Assembly (NCBI GenBank): GCA_902789425.1
Contig: CADANX010000009.1
Coordinates: 1 to 61,210 of the forward strand
DNA length: 61,210 bases
Source of the DNA: an uncultured Erysipelotrichaceae bacterium
GTDB taxonomy: Bacteria; Bacillota_I; Bacilli_A; RF39; UBA660
Reading direction: 5' to 3'
The notes beneath the pieces are model-generated. The model was not told where the DNA came from. It did no database searches and was given only the letters and a program-made list of their open reading frames with translations. Each line of letters starts with the position of its first letter. Position 1 is the first letter of the stretch. The position numbers and the translations under genes are program-made. Below are positions 33,009 to 41,199 of this stretch, piece after piece.

Positions 33009-35129
33009 CTACTCACCTATAACATCTTTATATTTTTGATCTAGTATTGCATTTATTTTAACTGTTTTGCCAGATTCATCTTTTTCTACATTAAAATCAG
33101 TTACAAATCCAGTTCCTTGCATATTAAGAGTAATATTAAGCATACTAGCAAGTTGTTTTATTTCTTTTGATGAATAGCCTCTGATATCAGGTATTTCATA
33201 ATTCTTATCATTAGTAATAAGTATTACTTTACCATTAACAATAGTATTTTTAAGTGGATATTGATTTATAATTTTATCACCATTTCCAATTACCACGTAA
33301 CTTACAAGTTTAGAGTCAAGTGTTGTTCTTGCATAATCTGTTTTCTTATTTAAGAAATTATCAAGTTTATATATTGTGTTTAAATTATTCTTTTTAGCAG
33401 CTAAATTATAATATGTTTCTATATCAGTTATTAATGTTTTAATTGCTTCTGGCATTGGATTACCAGGTGCATTTTCAACTGCTATATAAAATACATATTT
33501 AGGATCATTTTTTGGATACATACCTTCAAATGATTTAATAGATGCTTCAGTTGATCTATAGTATTGTCCTGTATTTGGATTAACAACTTGTGCTGTTCCT
33601 GTTTTACCTATAATATCATAACCATCCATATAATATATGTGACCAGTTCCATCTTCATTATTAACAACAGAACTCATAAGTTCTTTTACTTTATCAACTG
33701 TAGACTGTTTTATTATTTGTGTTCCTTTTTGTTTTTTGGAACTATATATTACTTTATTAGTATTAGGATCTACTATTTTATCAATTATAGTAGGATTTAA
33801 TATATAACCATCATTTGAAATAGATGTTAATGCTTTAATATGTTGAATTGGTGTAGTTCTAAGACCTTGTCCAAATGTAGCATTAGCTATTTCTATCTCA
33901 TATTTAAATTTCATTTCACCAGATGATTCATCTGGAAGTTCTATACCTGTTTTTTTACCGAATCCTAGTTTTTTATACATATCCATAAGTTCATTTTTAG
34001 TCAGGTATTCTTGTCTCATCTTAGTTGCACCAATATTTGATGATTGAAGATAACCATAATCATAGCTTACTTCACCCCAACCCCAAGTATTCCAGTCTTT
34101 AATTGTATATTCATCAATTTCCATAGTACCAGACATATATGTTTTATTTCCATCATATACGCCTTTATCAATTGCTGCCATATATGAATATGTTTTCATA
34201 GTACTACCTGGTTCAAAACTTATTGATACTATAGGGTTTAAATAATTTTTTATATTTTTAATATTTGGATCAAAACTAGGTTTTGAACTTGCTGCGACCA
34301 CTTTACCAGTTTTAGCTTCTGCTACAACTAAAAGACAACTTTTAGCAGCATTATCAGCCATTATTTTATTTAATACTCTTTCTACCATTAATTGAATATT
34401 ACTATCAATCGTAAGATAAACATTAACTCCATCTAATTTATCAATTTTTATTTCAGGAAGTCCTGCAATTCTATATCCATTTGCATCTTTTTGATATTCG
34501 ATAGAACCATTTGTTCCAGTTAAATCTTCATTGTATTGTTTTTCAATACCCATTTCACCAACCATTTTATTTTTTTCATCAACTTGTACATAACCAAGTG
34601 TATATGATGCAAAATCTAGATTAGGATAATATCTTTTAGAAGATGTAATAAAATCTATACCAGGAAGATTAAGTGCAAGTATTTTTTCTTTTTGAAGTTC
34701 TGTAAGACCTCTTCCTGCATTACCAAATTCAACTTGATATAATCCTTTTTGATTTAATATTTCAAGTATTTTTTCTTTATCCATTTTAATAACTGTAGAT
34801 AATTTTTCAGCTGTTTCTTCCTTATTAACAACATGCTTAGGTGTCTTTTGATTTTTACTTCTTGATTTATCAAGATAAGCAATAACTGTATATGAATCAA
34901 TTGTTTGCGCTAGTATTTCACCTGACTTATCATAAATAACACCTCTTGTTGCTTCGAGTACTTCTTTACTTGTATTACGATTATCAGCAAATTTTTTTAA
35001 ATTTATTCCATCAATTTCAGTTGATAGATTTAAAAATACTAATCTTGCAATTATTATAAGGAATAAAAAAATACCTATTATGATACATAAATTGCTAAAA
35101 TGAACTTTCTTAACATTTTTATTATTCAT
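33009..35129 (-). CDS. Class B penicillin-binding protein of the division cluster (PBP2/FtsI/SpoVD type) with PASTA-like end
   Basis: The protein has 706 residues. It has a cytoplasmic start, one membrane helix (~12-32), a dimerisation domain with ATRGVIYDKSGEILAQ, and a transpeptidase domain. Active-site motifs are SFEPGSTMKTYSY (SxxK Ser), YLQSSNIGA (SxN) and GKTGTAQV (KTG). The C-terminal ~110 residues (YEIPDIRGYSSKEIKQLA) are PASTA-like. It makes septal 4-3 peptidoglycan crosslinks, partnering an SEDS glycosyltransferase. Position after ftsL matches pbpB/spoVD. Whether it is the vegetative or sporulation type is not decided by sequence. Confidence 0.93.
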   Translation of the reverse strand: MNNKNVKKVHFSNLCIIIGIFLFLIIIARLVFLNLSTEIDGINLKKFADNRNTSKEVLEATRGVIYDKSGEILAQTIDSYTVIAYLDKSRSKNQKTPKHVVNKEETAEKLSTVIKMDKEKILEILNQKGLYQVEFGNAGRGLTELQKEKILALNLPGIDFITSSKRYYPNLDFASYTLGYVQVDEKNKMVGEMGIEKQYNEDLTGTNGSIEYQKDANGYRIAGLPEIKIDKLDGVNVYLTIDSNIQLMVERVLNKIMADNAAKSCLLVVAEAKTGKVVAASSKPSFDPNIKNIKNYLNPIVSISFEPGSTMKTYSYMAAIDKGVYDGNKTYMSGTMEIDEYTIKDWNTWGWGEVSYDYGYLQSSNIGATKMRQEYLTKNELMDMYKKLGFGKKTGIELPDESSGEMKFKYEIEIANATFGQGLRTTPIQHIKALTSISNDGYILNPTIIDKIVDPNTNKVIYSSKKQKGTQIIKQSTVDKVKELMSSVVNNEDGTGHIYYMDGYDIIGKTGTAQVVNPNTGQYYRSTEASIKSFEGMYPKNDPKYVFYIAVENAPGNPMPEAIKTLITDIETYYNLAAKKNNLNTIYKLDNFLNKKTDYARTTLDSKLVSYVVIGNGDKIINQYPLKNTIVNGKVILITNDKNYEIPDIRGYSSKEIKQLASMLNITLNMQGTGFVTDFNVEKDESGKTVKINAILDQKYKDVIGE

Positions 35130-35146
35130 AATAAGTACTCCTTTTT

Positions 35147-35446
35147 TTAGTTTTCATCAACTACTACTATATTACCATTATTATACGCTAGTCCTTCAGA
35201 ATTTGCAACAGATTGTATGTTTTCTAATGAAGCTAGCTCATTTATTTTCATTGACAAACTTTGATTTGTCTTTTCTCTAGTTTTAACTTCGTTACTAAGT
35301 CTTTCAACCTCTACGTTTAATGAAGACAAACTTATTTTCGCAAAAAAACTAAGAACCCAAATAGTAACAACAAATATTAGTCCTACTATTCTAAACTTCT
35401 TTTCAAAATCTATAAATTTTAATGTCTTACCCTTTTTCTTTCTCAT
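35147..35446 (-). CDS. ftsL: Cell division protein FtsL
   Basis: The protein has 99 residues with a short basic cytoplasmic start, one membrane helix (~20-42) and a heptad-patterned extracellular coiled coil (LNVEVERLSNEVKTREKTN). FtsL sequences diverge strongly, so the call rests on size, layout and position between rsmH and the PBP gene. It forms a complex with DivIC/DivIB that activates septal synthesis. Confidence 0.85.
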   Translation of the reverse strand: MRKKKGKTLKFIDFEKKFRIVGLIFVVTIWVLSFFAKISLSSLNVEVERLSNEVKTREKTNQSLSMKINELASLENIQSVANSEGLAYNNGNIVVVDEN

Positions 35447-35462
35447 TTATATCACCTTTTTC

Positions 35463-36377
35463 TTATATTTTTTCTACTACTCTAAGTATTGCACTTCTAG
35501 ATCTATTATTCTTTTCTATCTCTTCTTTAGTAGGTTTAATCTTTTTAATTATTTCAAGTTTTGGCTTATATTCATCTGGAATATCAGGCATACCCTTAAA
35601 TATCTTATCAACCGTACTATATTCTTTAAAAATATTTTTACATATTCTATCTTCAAGAGAATGAAATGTAATTACACATAATCTTCCGCCACTATTTAGT
35701 AAATCAATAGAATCAGTTAATGCTTTTTCAAAAACATTAAGTTCATCATTTACTTCGATTCTAATAGCTTGAAAAACTTTTCTCGCTGGATGAGAAGTTC
35801 TTCTATATTTTTCTGGCACATTATTTTTAATAATTTCAGCTAGTTCTAGTGTTGTTTCTATCTTTTTATTTTGTCTATAATTAACTATTGCTTTTGCTAT
35901 TGATTTGCTATATTTCTCTTCAGAATATTTAAAAAATATATCAGTTAGCTCTTCATAAGTATAATTATTAACAATATCATAAGCACTTAGTTCTTGACTT
36001 TGATTCATTCTCATATCAAGTTTTGCATCCTTATGATAACTAAACCCTCTTTCTTCTTCATCAAGTTGTGGTGAAGATACTCCAAGGTCAAATAAAATAC
36101 CGTCTACTTTTTCTATACCTCTTTTATTTAATTCTTCTTTAATATTTACGAAATTACTATTAACAATTTCATAATTATCAGATATTTGATCAAGTTTTAT
36201 TTTTGCATCTTTTATTGCATTAATATCTTGATCGAAGGCGATTAGCTTCCCATTTTTTATTCTTTTTAAAATTTGTGAGCTATGTCCAGCGTATCCTAGT
36301 GTACAATCAACATATATACCATCTTCTTTAATATTTAAATTTTCAATTGATTCATTTAATAAAACACTAACATGCAT
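35463..36377 (-). CDS. rsmH: 16S rRNA (cytosine-1402 N4) methyltransferase RsmH
   Basis: The protein has 304 residues, full length. SAM-binding DCTLGYAGHS, the DGILFDLGVSSPQLDE motif, ERGFSY, RRTSHPARKVFQAIRIEVN and the terminal NNRSRSAILRV are all conserved. It methylates C1402 in the ribosomal P site. ATG 36377 overlaps the mraZ end by 11 bases; the ribosome site (CGGAG) is somewhat distant, suggesting coupled translation. Confidence 0.97.
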   Translation of the reverse strand: MHVSVLLNESIENLNIKEDGIYVDCTLGYAGHSSQILKRIKNGKLIAFDQDINAIKDAKIKLDQISDNYEIVNSNFVNIKEELNKRGIEKVDGILFDLGVSSPQLDEEERGFSYHKDAKLDMRMNQSQELSAYDIVNNYTYEELTDIFFKYSEEKYSKSIAKAIVNYRQNKKIETTLELAEIIKNNVPEKYRRTSHPARKVFQAIRIEVNDELNVFEKALTDSIDLLNSGGRLCVITFHSLEDRICKNIFKEYSTVDKIFKGMPDIPDEYKPKLEIIKKIKPTKEEIEKNNRSRSAILRVVEKI

Positions 36378-36798
36378 TGTTAAATAAATTCTCCGCTACA
36401 TCACTAAAGTTATCAATATTTTCTTCGAAGAACGAATCAAATTTATCTTTAGACCAAATTTCAAGTCTTTCATTCATTCCTATAATAATACATTCTTTAG
36501 TTAGTGATGCAAATTCTGTTAATGGCATAGGTATATTAATTCTTCCACTACGATCAATCTCACATTCAGTGGCTCCTGATAGAAACATTCTAGAAAAGAT
36601 TCTAGCATCTTTAGATGTGAAAGGAAGTTCTTTTAATTTTTCAACTATCTTATTCCATTCAGAAGCAGAATAAACAAACAAGCATCCCTCAAGACCTCTT
36701 GTTACAATAAATCTTTCACCAAGTTCAGCTCTAAATTTTGATGGAATAATAAGTCTTCCTTTTTCATCAATGTTATGATGAAACTCTCCCATGAACAT
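36367..36798 (-). CDS. mraZ: Transcriptional regulator MraZ
   Basis: The protein has 143 residues. ATG 36798 is chosen over longer options because GGGGGAT lies five bases before. Two AbrB-like halves are present: FHHNIDEKGRLIIPSKFR and ATECEIDRSGRINIPMPL, each with the DxxGR(I/L)xIP motif. MraZ forms a ring and binds tandem GTGG-type repeats ahead of its own operon, usually repressing it. The matching boxes are present at 36808-36831. Confidence 0.96.
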   Translation of the reverse strand: MFMGEFHHNIDEKGRLIIPSKFRAELGERFIVTRGLEGCLFVYSASEWNKIVEKLKELPFTSKDARIFSRMFLSGATECEIDRSGRINIPMPLTEFASLTKECIIIGMNERLEIWSKDKFDSFFEENIDNFSDVAENLFNNAC

Positions 36799-36807
36799 AA
36801 TAATCCC

Positions 36808-36831
36808 CCACAATCTACCACTTTTCTCCAC
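36808..36831 (-). promoter_or_regulatory. MraZ operator: three GTGG boxes at 10-bp spacing
   Basis: On the minus strand GTGGAGAAAA, GTGGTAGATT and GTGGGGGATT follow one another, so GTGG recurs exactly every 10 bp (CCAC at 36808, 36818 and 36828 on the plus strand). This is the layout of known MraZ sites in E. coli and Mycoplasma. The last box also holds the G-run ribosome site of mraZ, so bound MraZ would cover the region just after the transcription start. Confidence 0.85.
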
Positions 36832-36841
36832 TGGTAATCTT

Positions 36842-36871
36842 ATTATAATATAAAAAGAGGTATAAAAGCAA
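36842..36871 (-). promoter_or_regulatory. Promoter of the mraZ operon (TTGCTT-18-TATAAT)
   Basis: Minus strand TATAAT (36842-36847) with TTGCTT (36866-36871) 18 bases upstream. Predicted start near 36835 puts the MraZ boxes in the first transcribed bases. Confidence 0.6.
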
Positions 36872-36909
36872 TAAAAAAATAACTTTTTTATTAACTTTAC
36901 ATACCTCTT
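36855..36909. repeat. Long imperfect inverted repeat upstream of mraZ
   Basis: AAGAGGTA (36855-36862) pairs with TACCTCTT (36902-36909), and inside it AATAAAAAA (36870-36878) pairs with TTTTTTATT (36884-36892), both centred near 36882. The element lies between the terminator of the small membrane-protein gene and the mraZ -10, overlapping the presumed -35. It could be a further terminator or a protein site. Confidence 0.6.
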
Positions 36910-36912
36910 TAC

Positions 36913-36942
36913 AAAAAAAGTAAGAAAACAATTTTTTCTTAC
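36913..36942 (-). terminator. Intrinsic terminator after small membrane-protein gene
   Basis: GTAAGAAAA and TTTTCTTAC pair across a five-base loop and are followed on the minus strand by seven T. It separates the 60-residue gene from the mraZ operon. Confidence 0.85.
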
Positions 36943-36943
36943 A

Positions 36944-37126
36944 TTAATCTACTCTAATAAATGGCTTTAAATAATCATAACCAAAGAAATAAACAAGAGT
37001 TCCTACGACTATTAAGACTATTATTAAACCAATTTGAATTCTTTCAATTTTCTTATCTTTAATTACGTTTTCATTATTTACTTCTTCTTCTGCAATTAAA
37101 GAATCCATACTAACTATATTATCCAT
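36944..37126 (-). CDS. Small single-span membrane protein
   Basis: The protein has 60 residues behind AGGAGG. The first ~25 residues are acidic (SMDSLIAEEEV); then comes one membrane helix (IQIGLIIVLIVVGTLVYFFG) and a short outer tail. No family is recognised. The SMDSLI motif also occurs in the protein at 7866-8246. It lies 30 bases after hemW and before a strong terminator, so it may end the hemW transcript. Confidence 0.7.
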   Translation of the reverse strand: MDNIVSMDSLIAEEEVNNENVIKDKKIERIQIGLIIVLIVVGTLVYFFGYDYLKPFIRVD

Positions 37127-37156
37127 AGGACCTCCTACTATATTAATTATACTATT

Positions 37157-38227
37157 TCATATAAAATTTATCAATATTTCATTAGAAACGTATATATAAT
37201 CTTTATTTATAAAAATATTATTACCATCATCTATTAATTTATTACTATTAATTAAATTTTTAATATCAAACACTTCATAAATATCTTTATTATATTTATT
37301 ATAAAATTCTTTCTTATTTACACCGCAAAGTTTTCTTAAACCAAGAATCATTTCATACTTCATTTTATCTAAAGTAGATAGTTTTTCTATTTCTTTTTTA
37401 TTTATACCTTTTAAATATGCACTTAGATTTTTAGTATTAGTAATTCGTTCATCATTTATATAAGACGAACTACTTAGTCCAAATCCATAATATTCTTCAT
37501 TTGACCAATATACTAAATTATGTTTGCTTTCAAAACCTTTTTTTGCATAATTACTTACTTCATAATGAATAAAGCCTTCTTTTTCTAAAGTTTTTTCTAC
37601 CAACTTATACATTTCATAATCTAATTCTTCATCTATTTCTTTTTTATCATAGAACTTAGTATTCTTTTCAATTATCAATGAATAACATGATATATGGTTT
37701 ATATTAAGAGAAATAAATTTATTTAAATCTTCTTTTAAATCATCTATACTTTGATCAAAAAATGCATACATTAAATCAACATTAATATTATCAAAATACT
37801 TTTTAGCAAGATTAATTTTTTCGTTTATATCTACGTTATATTCTCTATTTATTTCTTTTAATATTTTCTTATTAAAAGTTTGAATACCAATACTTAGTCT
37901 ATTAACATTATTTTCTTTAAGTAACTTTAATTTTTCATCCGTAATATCTTCGACATTACACTCAATAGTAAATTCTTTTAAATTATTAGTATTAAATACT
38001 TTTATAATATCAAATAATGTTTTAAGTTCATCAATACTTAAAGACGATGGTGTTCCACCACCAATATATAATGTATATATTTCTTCATTTTTATATGTTT
38101 CTTTTATTTCATTTTCTAAACAATTTAAATAATTATTAATCCACTTTTTATCATAAAAGAATTTACAAAAATCACAATATGAACAAATCTTCCTGCAGAA
38201 AGGAATATGTATATAAACACTTTTCAT
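37157..38227 (-). CDS. hemW: HemW-like radical SAM protein
   Basis: The protein has 356 residues. The cluster motif is CRKICSYCDFC (Cys 11, 15, 18, 21, the HemW pattern). The YIGGGTPSSLSIDEL, ECNVEDIT, RLSIGIQTF and EVSNYAKKG motifs are typical, and a C-terminal HemW winged domain is present. HemW binds heme and acts as a heme chaperone; older annotation as oxygen-independent coproporphyrinogen oxidase is not supported for this subgroup. ATG 38227 shares a base with the upstream stop (TAATG), implying coupled translation. No heme pathway gene is in the window. Confidence 0.9.
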   Translation of the reverse strand: MKSVYIHIPFCRKICSYCDFCKFFYDKKWINNYLNCLENEIKETYKNEEIYTLYIGGGTPSSLSIDELKTLFDIIKVFNTNNLKEFTIECNVEDITDEKLKLLKENNVNRLSIGIQTFNKKILKEINREYNVDINEKINLAKKYFDNINVDLMYAFFDQSIDDLKEDLNKFISLNINHISCYSLIIEKNTKFYDKKEIDEELDYEMYKLVEKTLEKEGFIHYEVSNYAKKGFESKHNLVYWSNEEYYGFGLSSSSYINDERITNTKNLSAYLKGINKKEIEKLSTLDKMKYEMILGLRKLCGVNKKEFYNKYNKDIYEVFDIKNLINSNKLIDDGNNIFINKDYIYVSNEILINFI

Positions 38228-38940
38228 TATCTAGTAGCTACTACTTTTTCTCTTTCTTCTAAATATTTTTGTGCTTCTTCATAACGTGCTTTCATATTTT
38301 TACCTTCAATAGGTATATAATAATTATCATCTCTTATAATTCTTTGTTCATGTGAATCATAATCTTTAACATCAACATTATAATATCCATCACCTATTTT
38401 TGCTATACCAGCAATTGGTCTTTTATCATTTGTATTATCAATAAATACATATAAAGTATCATAATCTACTCTTTCATTTGAATTAACATTATAAGTTATT
38501 CCATATTCGTAACTACCATCATTTCTTTGAAACATATAAGGAGCATTTTGAGTAGCTACACCTAAATCTTTTAAAGTAAGCGTTTTACCAAGGCCGTTAT
38601 ATCTTTCAAGTATATATGTAGTTAAATCTTTTTCATTTTGAACATCTAATGGTTCCATTACTTCAGTTTTATCAGATAAGTATTCATCATTATCTTCTTT
38701 TTCATAATTTATTGTAATTGGAACAGTATGTTTTCCTTCAGTAAATCCATTTTCATATCCAGCATCATAACCTGTTTCAAACCCAATATTTTCTCCTTCT
38801 ATTTGACCAATCATTTTACCAGTATCAAAAATAATACTACCTGCTCCCATTCCAAGAAGAATAGAACTTCCTAGTAAAATATGTTTAAAATGTCTTTTTT
38901 TAATTTTATTTATCTTTTTTACTATTTTTTCTTTTTCCAT
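38227..38940 (-). CDS. Anchored extracellular protein with glycine-rich stalk, unknown
   Basis: The protein has 237 residues with a basic start, one membrane segment (~20-40), then a Gly-repeat IGQIEGENIGFETGYDAGYENGFTEGK that resembles a helical glycine-zipper stalk. A C-terminal domain follows with QRNDGSYEYGITYNVNSN and GYYNVDVKDYDS. No family is recognised. It has AGGAGG and its own extended -10 promoter, and is translationally coupled to hemW. Confidence 0.7.
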   Translation of the reverse strand: MEKEKIVKKINKIKKRHFKHILLGSSILLGMGAGSIIFDTGKMIGQIEGENIGFETGYDAGYENGFTEGKHTVPITINYEKEDNDEYLSDKTEVMEPLDVQNEKDLTTYILERYNGLGKTLTLKDLGVATQNAPYMFQRNDGSYEYGITYNVNSNERVDYDTLYVFIDNTNDKRPIAGIAKIGDGYYNVDVKDYDSHEQRIIRDDNYYIPIEGKNMKARYEEAQKYLEEREKVVATR

Positions 38941-38962
38941 AAAAAGTATTCCTCCTATAATA

Positions 38963-38971
38963 ATTATAGCA
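38963..38971 (-). promoter_or_regulatory. Extended -10 promoter of the 237-residue gene / hemW unit
   Basis: The minus-strand extended -10 TGCTATAAT lies 22 bases upstream of the start codon. The same nine bases recur ahead of recG, uvrC and smc. Confidence 0.6.
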
Positions 38972-39020
38972 CAATTTGTAATTATTACATTACTATTATT
39001 AGAGTTTTACATTTTTTTAT

Positions 39021-39120
39021 AAAAAAAAATCGGAGAGCGGCGGTGCTCTCCATTCAGGGGGTTTTGGTTACACTTTCACTAATTCTTGTAAAAGTGTCAC
39101 GTGATATTTACTATCACGCT
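39021..39120 (-). ncRNA. Predicted small RNA 1 (C-rich linker) downstream of recG
   Basis: This is a ~100-nt minus-strand transcript unit with promoter (39127-39155) and terminator. In order 5' to 3': hairpin CGTGATA/TATCACG; hairpin ACACTTT/AAAGTGT with A/U-rich loop; an unpaired linker containing ACCCCCUGAAU; terminator stem GGAGAGC/GCTCTCC followed by eight T. No start codon with a ribosome site opens a frame inside. Its G/C-rich stems stand out in AT-rich surroundings. Unpaired C-runs in Bacillota small RNAs (RsaE/RoxS, csRNAs) pair with ribosome binding sites, so regulation of G-run sites is plausible. It also ends recG transcription. It matches no riboswitch I know. Confidence 0.7.
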
Positions 39121-39126
39121 ATAATA

Positions 39127-39155
39127 ATGATATATTATTTTACCCCAATTGTCAA
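39127..39155 (-). promoter_or_regulatory. Promoter of small RNA 1 (TTGACA-17-TATCAT)
   Basis: Minus strand consensus TTGACA (39150-39155) overlaps the recG stop codon, and TATCAT (39127-39132) follows after 17 bases. Predicted start is near 39120. Confidence 0.7.
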
Positions 39156-41116
39156 TCCATATTAATTGATTTTTTTAATATCTCTTTTAAATCTTTATAA
39201 GTGTTTATTTCATCTAATATTTTTTCACTATCTTCCTTTGCTTTAAGTACCATTTTATAGTCTTTAGCAAGATCAGCTAATTTAAATGTCATATCACCAC
39301 TTTGTCTTGTTCCAAATAAATCTCCGTACCCTCTTAATTTAAAATCCTCTTCTGCAAGTTTAAATCCATCATATGTATTTTCCATTATTTTAAGTCTTTG
39401 TGTTTCTTTTGATGAAACAAGTAAACAATAACATTGAAAATCATTTCTTCCGACTCTACCTCTTAATTGATGTAGAGTTGCAAGTCCAAATAAATTTGAA
39501 TCAAATATAACCATCATACTTGCATTAAATACATCTACTCCGACTTCAATAACTGTAGTTGAAATTAAAATATCTACTTTACCATCTTTAAAATCATTCA
39601 TTATTTCTTCTTTTTCTTTTGCTTTCATTTTTCCGTGTAATATAGCAATATTTTTATTTTTAAAAGCAAGAGAAAATTTTCTATAAAGTTTATTAGTATC
39701 TTCCTTATCATCATCTGCATTTTCAATTAATGGAGAAACAATATATATTTGATGTTTTAAATCAAGTTCTTCTTTTATTTTTTCAAGTACTTTTTTTACA
39801 TCTTTATTATCATAAACTTTTGTTATTACATCTTTTCTTCCATTTGGTTTTTCTTTTATAATTGAAATATCCATATCACCATAAATAGTAAGTGCATATG
39901 TTCTTGGTATTGGTGTAGCACTCATATAAAGAACATCTGGCATATTACCTTTATTTCTTAAACTATTTCTTTGATTAACACCAAAACGATGTTGTTCATC
40001 TGTAATAATTAAACCAAGATTTGAAAAAGATATATCTTCTTGAACTAAAGTATGAGTTCCAATAACTATATCTACTTCATTATTTTTTATTTTTTCTTTT
40101 ATTTTTTCTTTACAAGTTTTTGTTTGACTACCAATCAATAATTCAATATTAACATCATAATCTTTAAATAATTCTTTTGCATTTAAATAATGTTGTTTTG
40201 CAAGTATTTCAGTTGGTGCCATTAAGGCACTTTGAAAGTTATTTAATTTCATAATATACATAGCTATCATAGCAACAATTGTTTTACCAGAACCAACATC
40301 ACCCTCAACAAGTCTATTCATTCTTTTTTCACTTTTTAAATCATTTTTAATTTCATCAACTACTTTTAATTGATCAGTAGTTAATTTAAAAGGAATATTA
40401 TTAATAAACTCATTTATTTTTTCTTCATCTATATCTTTTGAATAACCTACAAGTGCATCAGAATTTCTTCTTTTTAAATAATTTATTTTAAGCATAAATA
40501 TAAATAATTCTTCATACTTACATCTAATTATTGCTTCTTTTATTTTATTTAAATATTTTGGAAAGTGAAGAGTTTTTATTGCATCTAATTTACTCATAAA
40601 TCCATATTTAGTGCTAAGATCATAAGGTATATAATCTTTTACTATAATATCTTTAATAGCAGTTGTTATAAAGTCATTTATTTTTTTATTTGTAATACCA
40701 CTTACTAAATGATAAACTGGCTCTATTTCTACTTTTCCTGATATGTCATATAGTTTTATATTATTACAAGTAAATGAATTCTTTTCTTCTTCATATTTAC
40801 CAATTAAAGTTACAGTATTTCCAACTACTAATTGATTTTTTATATATCCTCTATTAAAAATAACAACATTAATTAATTTCTTTTTATATAACGCTCTAAA
40901 TCTTAAGATGTTAACTTTTTTAGAGAAAACTAAACTAGGTCTACTTTCTATAACCACGGGAATTATAGACTTTTCTTCTTTTAAAGAATTTTCTTTTAAT
41001 ACTTCATATCTATATGGATAATAAGTAATTAAATCTTCAGTAGTTGTTATGTTTAATTTGTTCAGACAAGCAATTGATTTTGGACCAATTCCTTTTATAT
41101 TCTTTAAGTCTTCCAT
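39152..41116 (-). CDS. recG: ATP-dependent DNA helicase RecG
   Basis: The protein has 654 residues. ATG 41116 with AAAGGAG is clearly right; a longer frame reaches into the small-RNA region. It has an N-terminal wedge/OB domain (~40-170, ARFRALYKKKLINVV-type), then helicase motifs: EGDVGSGKT (Walker A), MAPTEILAKQH (Ia), ITDEQHRFG (DExH variant), YMSATPIPRTYALT (III), ISTTVIEVGVDV and HQLRGRVGR (V-VI), and the TRQSGDMTF wedge-linked end. It reverses stalled forks and processes Holliday junctions and R-loops. It is transcribed alone, flanked by two small RNA genes. Confidence 0.97.
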   Translation of the reverse strand: MEDLKNIKGIGPKSIACLNKLNITTTEDLITYYPYRYEVLKENSLKEEKSIIPVVIESRPSLVFSKKVNILRFRALYKKKLINVVIFNRGYIKNQLVVGNTVTLIGKYEEEKNSFTCNNIKLYDISGKVEIEPVYHLVSGITNKKINDFITTAIKDIIVKDYIPYDLSTKYGFMSKLDAIKTLHFPKYLNKIKEAIIRCKYEELFIFMLKINYLKRRNSDALVGYSKDIDEEKINEFINNIPFKLTTDQLKVVDEIKNDLKSEKRMNRLVEGDVGSGKTIVAMIAMYIMKLNNFQSALMAPTEILAKQHYLNAKELFKDYDVNIELLIGSQTKTCKEKIKEKIKNNEVDIVIGTHTLVQEDISFSNLGLIITDEQHRFGVNQRNSLRNKGNMPDVLYMSATPIPRTYALTIYGDMDISIIKEKPNGRKDVITKVYDNKDVKKVLEKIKEELDLKHQIYIVSPLIENADDDKEDTNKLYRKFSLAFKNKNIAILHGKMKAKEKEEIMNDFKDGKVDILISTTVIEVGVDVFNASMMVIFDSNLFGLATLHQLRGRVGRNDFQCYCLLVSSKETQRLKIMENTYDGFKLAEEDFKLRGYGDLFGTRQSGDMTFKLADLAKDYKMVLKAKEDSEKILDEINTYKDLKEILKKSINMD

Positions 41117-41138
41117 AGAATTTTCTCCTTTACAAATA

Positions 41139-41147
41139 ATTATAGCA
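41139..41147 (-). promoter_or_regulatory. Extended -10 promoter of recG
   Basis: Minus strand TGCTATAAT lies 22 bases upstream of the recG start. A TTGTCA lies too far upstream (22-base gap) to be an ideal -35. Confidence 0.6.
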
Positions 41148-41165
41148 TATTTTTTTAAAAAGCTA

Positions 41166-41194
41166 TTGACAAAAGAACCTTTTATAAGTAATAT
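41166..41194 (+). promoter_or_regulatory. Promoter of small RNA 2 (TTGACA-17-TAATAT)
   Basis: Plus strand TTGACA (41166-41171) and TAATAT (41189-41194) with exact 17-base spacing, divergent from the recG promoter. The predicted start is near 41200. Confidence 0.75.
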
Positions 41195-41199
41195 ATATG

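Noticed and set aside
33564-36673. Plus-strand frames over the PBP, rsmH and mraZ genes
   Set aside because: They are shadows of highly conserved division genes.
39021-39120. Riboswitch or T-box leader for the 237-residue gene
   Set aside because: No T-box sequence is present, the unit ends in its own terminator, and the downstream gene has a separate extended -10 promoter after it.
38881-39165. 94-residue plus-strand frame across small RNA 1
   Set aside because: It has no ribosome site, starts inside the opposite gene's 5' end, and crosses two hairpins and a terminator belonging to the minus-strand RNA.
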